Assembly: GCA_937873255.1 (NCBI GenBank)
Contig: CALMVM010000159.1
Span: forward strand, 1 to 5,636
Length of the DNA stretch: 5,636 nt
Source of the DNA: an uncultured Verrucomicrobiota bacterium
Lineage (GTDB): Bacteria > Verrucomicrobiota > Verrucomicrobiia > Chthoniobacterales > SZAS-18
Direction of reading: 5' to 3'
Of this stretch, positions 5,410 through 5,636 are shown one piece after another. The notes beneath the pieces were generated by a model. The model did not search any database and had not been told where the DNA came from. It saw only the letters and a program-made list of their open reading frames with translations. The first letter of the stretch is position 1. Each line of letters starts with the position of its first letter. Both the position numbers and the translations under genes were made by a program.

Positions 5410-5636
5410 ATGCGCTACATCGAACCGCACGCCCACATGGTCAGCCGCACGACGGACGACTATCAGGCGATGGCTCTCGCGGGTTGCCGGGCGGTGTGCG
5501 AACCGGCCTTCTGGGCGGGGTTCGACCGTGGCGGGCCGGGGGCGTTCGAGGATTATTTTCGCCAGTTGACGGAGTACGAGCCCCGCCGGGCGGCGCGATT
5601 CGGGTTGCCCCATTTTTCGTGGCTTTGCCTCAACCC
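5410..5636 (+). CDS. eboB: TatD-like metal-dependent hydrolase, EboB-like (N-terminal part)
   Basis: The frame is open from the ATG at 5410 to the window edge, giving 75 residues; the C-terminus is outside. The start [18 protein letters not shown] carries the HxH metal-binding motif (His7, His9) at the end of the first barrel strand, as in TatD and other amidohydrolase TIM barrels. The following [10 protein letters not shown] and [11 protein letters not shown] segments, then [20 protein letters not shown], match my memory of EboB rather than the DNase TatD. EboB is the TatD-like member of the six-gene ebo cluster (a hypothetical protein, TatD-like, UbiA-like, dehydroquinate synthase-like, sugar isomerase-like and phosphodiesterase-like proteins). 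That cluster is needed to export the scytonemin precursor to the periplasm in Nostoc and is found in many other phyla. The exact reaction of EboB is not known. A GAGG at 5393-5396 overlaps the previous stop codon and may serve as its ribosome binding site. The symbol rests on sequence resemblance alone, because the downstream genes are not visible. Confidence 0.8.
   Translation, partial: MRYIEPHAHMVSRTTDDYQAMALAGCRAVCEPAFWAGFDRGGPGAFEDYFRQLTEYEPRRAARFGLPHFSWLCLN

Noticed and set aside
5029..5613. A 194-codon minus-strand open frame at the right end
   Set aside because: It is antisense to the small helical protein and the EboB-like gene, is Arg-rich, and has no recognisable domain.

Overview
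The window looks like chromosomal DNA of a Verrucomicrobiota bacterium, most likely near Opitutaceae. Three things point there: a TIGR02597-family protein (a paralogous family described from Verrucomicrobium), a PEP-CTERM surface protein directly behind it, and a secreted protein with the acidic DDDGDG calcium-loop motif common in this phylum. High G+C, few good Shine-Dalgarno sites and probable non-ATG starts fit as well. The assignment is inferred from protein families; no rRNA or tRNA gene is present.

Left block (1-2808), all on the minus strand. A 417-residue TIGR02597 protein gene (1555-2808) is followed 45 bp later by a 226-residue PEP-CTERM protein gene (829-1509). The pair ends at a strong intrinsic terminator whose hairpin lies at 778-804. 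After a 342-bp gene-free stretch with an A+T-rich promoter-like segment, a third minus-strand gene begins at 486 and leaves the window at base 1. It encodes a secreted protein with a calcium-binding-type loop. The TIGR02597/PEP-CTERM pair is clearly lower in G+C than everything around it.

Divergent control region (about 2809-3068). It holds three TTGTAA direct repeats spaced 11 and 21 bp apart, between the TIGR02597 gene and a plus-strand gene.

Right block (3069-5636), all on the plus strand and very G+C-rich. First comes a secreted alpha/beta-hydrolase esterase of the BD-FAE type (3069-4037). Next is a secreted protein with an RlpA-like double-psi beta-barrel signature (4140-5090), then a 92-residue uncharacterised helical protein (5116-5394). 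Last is the N-terminus of a TatD-like metal-dependent hydrolase (5410 to the window end) that closely resembles EboB of the ebo cluster, which is linked to export of a secondary metabolite to the periplasm in cyanobacteria. The last three genes are tightly spaced (25 and 15 bp) and may form one operon.

Almost every complete product is predicted to be exported, so the window is mainly a set of envelope and surface genes. The most interesting leads are the possible start of an ebo-type locus that carries an unfamiliar small protein where EboA would be expected, and the TIGR02597/PEP-CTERM two-gene unit with its phased upstream repeats.
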